22,129 nt of DNA from JBGSIZ01 sp041742255. Lineage in GTDB: Bacteria; Pseudomonadota; Alphaproteobacteria; Rhodobacterales; Rhodobacteraceae. Within the stretch, counting starts at the first letter, position 1. Every line of letters begins with the position of its first letter. A program made the translations under genes and the position numbers. The DNA lies in assembly GCA_041742255.1 (NCBI GenBank), contig JBGSIZ010000166.1, forward strand, positions 1-22,129. Reading direction: 5' to 3'. Shown piece by piece: positions 20,979 through 22,129 of the stretch. A model generated the notes under the pieces. The model did no database searches. It saw only the letters and a program-made list of their open reading frames with translations, and had not been told where the DNA came from.

Positions 20979-22129
20979 GTGCGGCCGCTTTTGATCCTTG
21001 CCGATATCAGCCTTGCGCAGCGCGGGTTCCTGTTTGGCTGGGTGCCGGTGTGTCTGGGGTTCGGGATTTGTGTGTATTTCGGATTGCAGGGGGAACCGGG
21101 GCCGGGGGTCTATGCCGGTTTGGCGGGCGGGGCCGGGTTGATTTTCATGGTCAGCCGCTGGGTGCCGGTGGCGATCCGGCCTGTCGCGATGGCCCTTGCG
21201 TTGGTCGCCGTGGGCGTGTGTCTGGCGGGATTGCGCGCGCACAATGTGGCCGCCACGGTTATCACGTTCCGGTATTACGGCCCGATCGAGGGGCGCGTCG
21301 TGGCGATTGACCGGTCTGTATCGGACGCCGTGCGTCTGACGCTGGACCGTGTCCGGTTGGACCGGGTGCGCCCGGACCGCACCCCGGACCGGATCCGCGT
21401 GGCCTTGCACGGGGATCAGGGATTCGTGGATCCGGTGCCCGGAATGACCGTGATCCTGACCGGGCACTTGTCGCCCCCGTCTGGCCCAGTGGAGCCGGGC
21501 GGGTTCGATTTTCAACGCAACGCGTGGTTCGACCGACTGGGGGCGGTGGGCTATACCCGCACCCCCGTTCTGGCGTTGTCAGCAGGGGACGGTGCCGCCG
21601 CGTTATGGGTGTATCGCACCCGGATGACCCTGTCGCGCGCGATGCAGGAGGCGTTGCCCGGCGAGGTGGGCGCGTTTGCCGCCGCAATCACTACAGGCGA
21701 CCGGTCTGGTATGGGGCAGGATACGCTGGCGGACCTGCGGGCGTCCAACCTTGCGCATTTGCTGGCCATTTCCGGGCTGCATATGGGGTTGTTGACCGGG
21801 TTCATCTTTGTGTCGGTGCGCCTAATGCTGGTGGCGGTGGGCCGCTGGACGATTGGTTGGCCGGTCAAGAAGGTGGCTGCTGTGGCCGCCTTGGCCGCTG
21901 GTGCCGCCTATCTGGCGCTGTCGGGGATGAACGTGGCGACGGAACGCGCGTTCCTCATGGTGTCGGTGATGTTCGGGGCCGTTTTACTAGACCGCCGCGC
22001 GTTGACGTTGCGGGCTGTGGCGATGGCCGCAATCATCGTGCTGGTGTTCCAGCCCGAGGAGGTGATGGGGCCGGGATTTCAGATGTCGTTTGCCGCCACT
22101 GTCGCCTTGGTCGCCGTGTTCGGCGCGCT
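20979..22129 (+). CDS. comEC: ComEC/Rec2 DNA-uptake channel protein (5' part, cut by window edge)
   Basis: ComEC moves single-stranded DNA across the inner membrane during natural transformation. In Rhodobacter capsulatus it is also needed to take in DNA delivered by gene transfer agents. The frame gives 383 codons and continues past the right edge. Near the N-terminus are hydrophobic helices (about 14-90), then a DUF4131/OB-fold-like soluble domain containing GGFDFQRNAWFDRLGAVGY, then the family signature NLAHLLAISGLHMGL (about 257-271) and competence-domain helices. A DRVR-type repetition (RLTLDRVRLDRVRPDR) lies near residue 120. The start is the GTG at 20979, with GGAG 5 nt upstream. Confidence 0.9.
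   Translation, partial: MRPLLILADISLAQRGFLFGWVPVCLGFGICVYFGLQGEPGPGVYAGLAGGAGLIFMVSRWVPVAIRPVAMALALVAVGVCLAGLRAHNVAATVITFRYYGPIEGRVVAIDRSVSDAVRLTLDRVRLDRVRPDRTPDRIRVALHGDQGFVDPVPGMTVILTGHLSPPSGPVEPGGFDFQRNAWFDRLGAVGYTRTPVLALSAGDGAAALWVYRTRMTLSRAMQEALPGEVGAFAAAITTGDRSGMGQDTLADLRASNLAHLLAISGLHMGLLTGFIFVSVRLMLVAVGRWTIGWPVKKVAAVAALAAGAAYLALSGMNVATERAFLMVSVMFGAVLLDRRALTLRAVAMAAIIVLVFQPEEVMGPGFQMSFAATVALVAVFGA

Overview
The window is a GC-rich chromosomal segment that reads as an alphaproteobacterium of the Rhodobacteraceae (Roseobacter/Rhodobacter group). The basis is protein style and neighbourhood: a LysR regulator of LsrB/VtlR type, a fused indolepyruvate oxidoreductase, a gene-transfer-agent (GTA) type endolysin/holin pair, and comEC divergent from gltX followed by gltA. 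No rRNA, tRNA, CRISPR array, transposase or integrase was seen. Most of the DNA is ordinary, tightly packed chromosomal coding sequence.

Layout. 1-1167 (-): 5' part of purL. 1168-1518: a 351-bp divergent intergenic region. 1519-3574 (+): a three-gene stress-type cassette (MAPEG membrane protein, DGPF/YCII protein, ECF42-type sigma factor) preceded by a sequence matching the ECF42 promoter motif. 3575-3813: a convergent intergenic region with a probable small RNA on the minus strand that resembles the AbcR/alpha-r15 family and ends in a clear intrinsic terminator. 3814-4728 (-): LsrB/VtlR-like LysR regulator, divergent from 4889-8299 (+), the fused indolepyruvate:ferredoxin oxidoreductase. The 160 bp between them hold a perfect LysR-type dyad over a plausible promoter.

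8386-10105 (+): a PlsC-like acyltransferase overlapping murI. 10244-11747 (+): argC and ccmE, then at 11792-13156 a translationally coupled lysis cassette (GH108 endolysin, three-TM-family holin, 69-aa XhlA-like coiled-coil/TM protein), then ccmF and ccmH (13273-15683). The lysis genes thus sit inside a cytochrome c maturation locus. 15755-16531 (+): PaaG-like crotonase. It converges with a membrane-anchored RTX protein (16537-17421, -). The minus strand then carries a GNAT acetyltransferase, gltA and gltX (17558-20881), and the window ends inside comEC (20979-22129, +).

The most interesting points are: (i) the GTA-type lysis module embedded between ccmE and ccmF, with a hairpin that can hide the endolysin ribosome binding site; (ii) a candidate self-regulated ECF42 promoter that places a MAPEG protein in the sigma factor's own transcript; (iii) a candidate AbcR-like sRNA next to the LsrB/VtlR-like gene, an arrangement known from Rhizobiales. 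I did not find an obvious wholly new multi-gene system. Coordinates come from reading the sequence by eye, and family names rest on recognised motifs, not on database searches.
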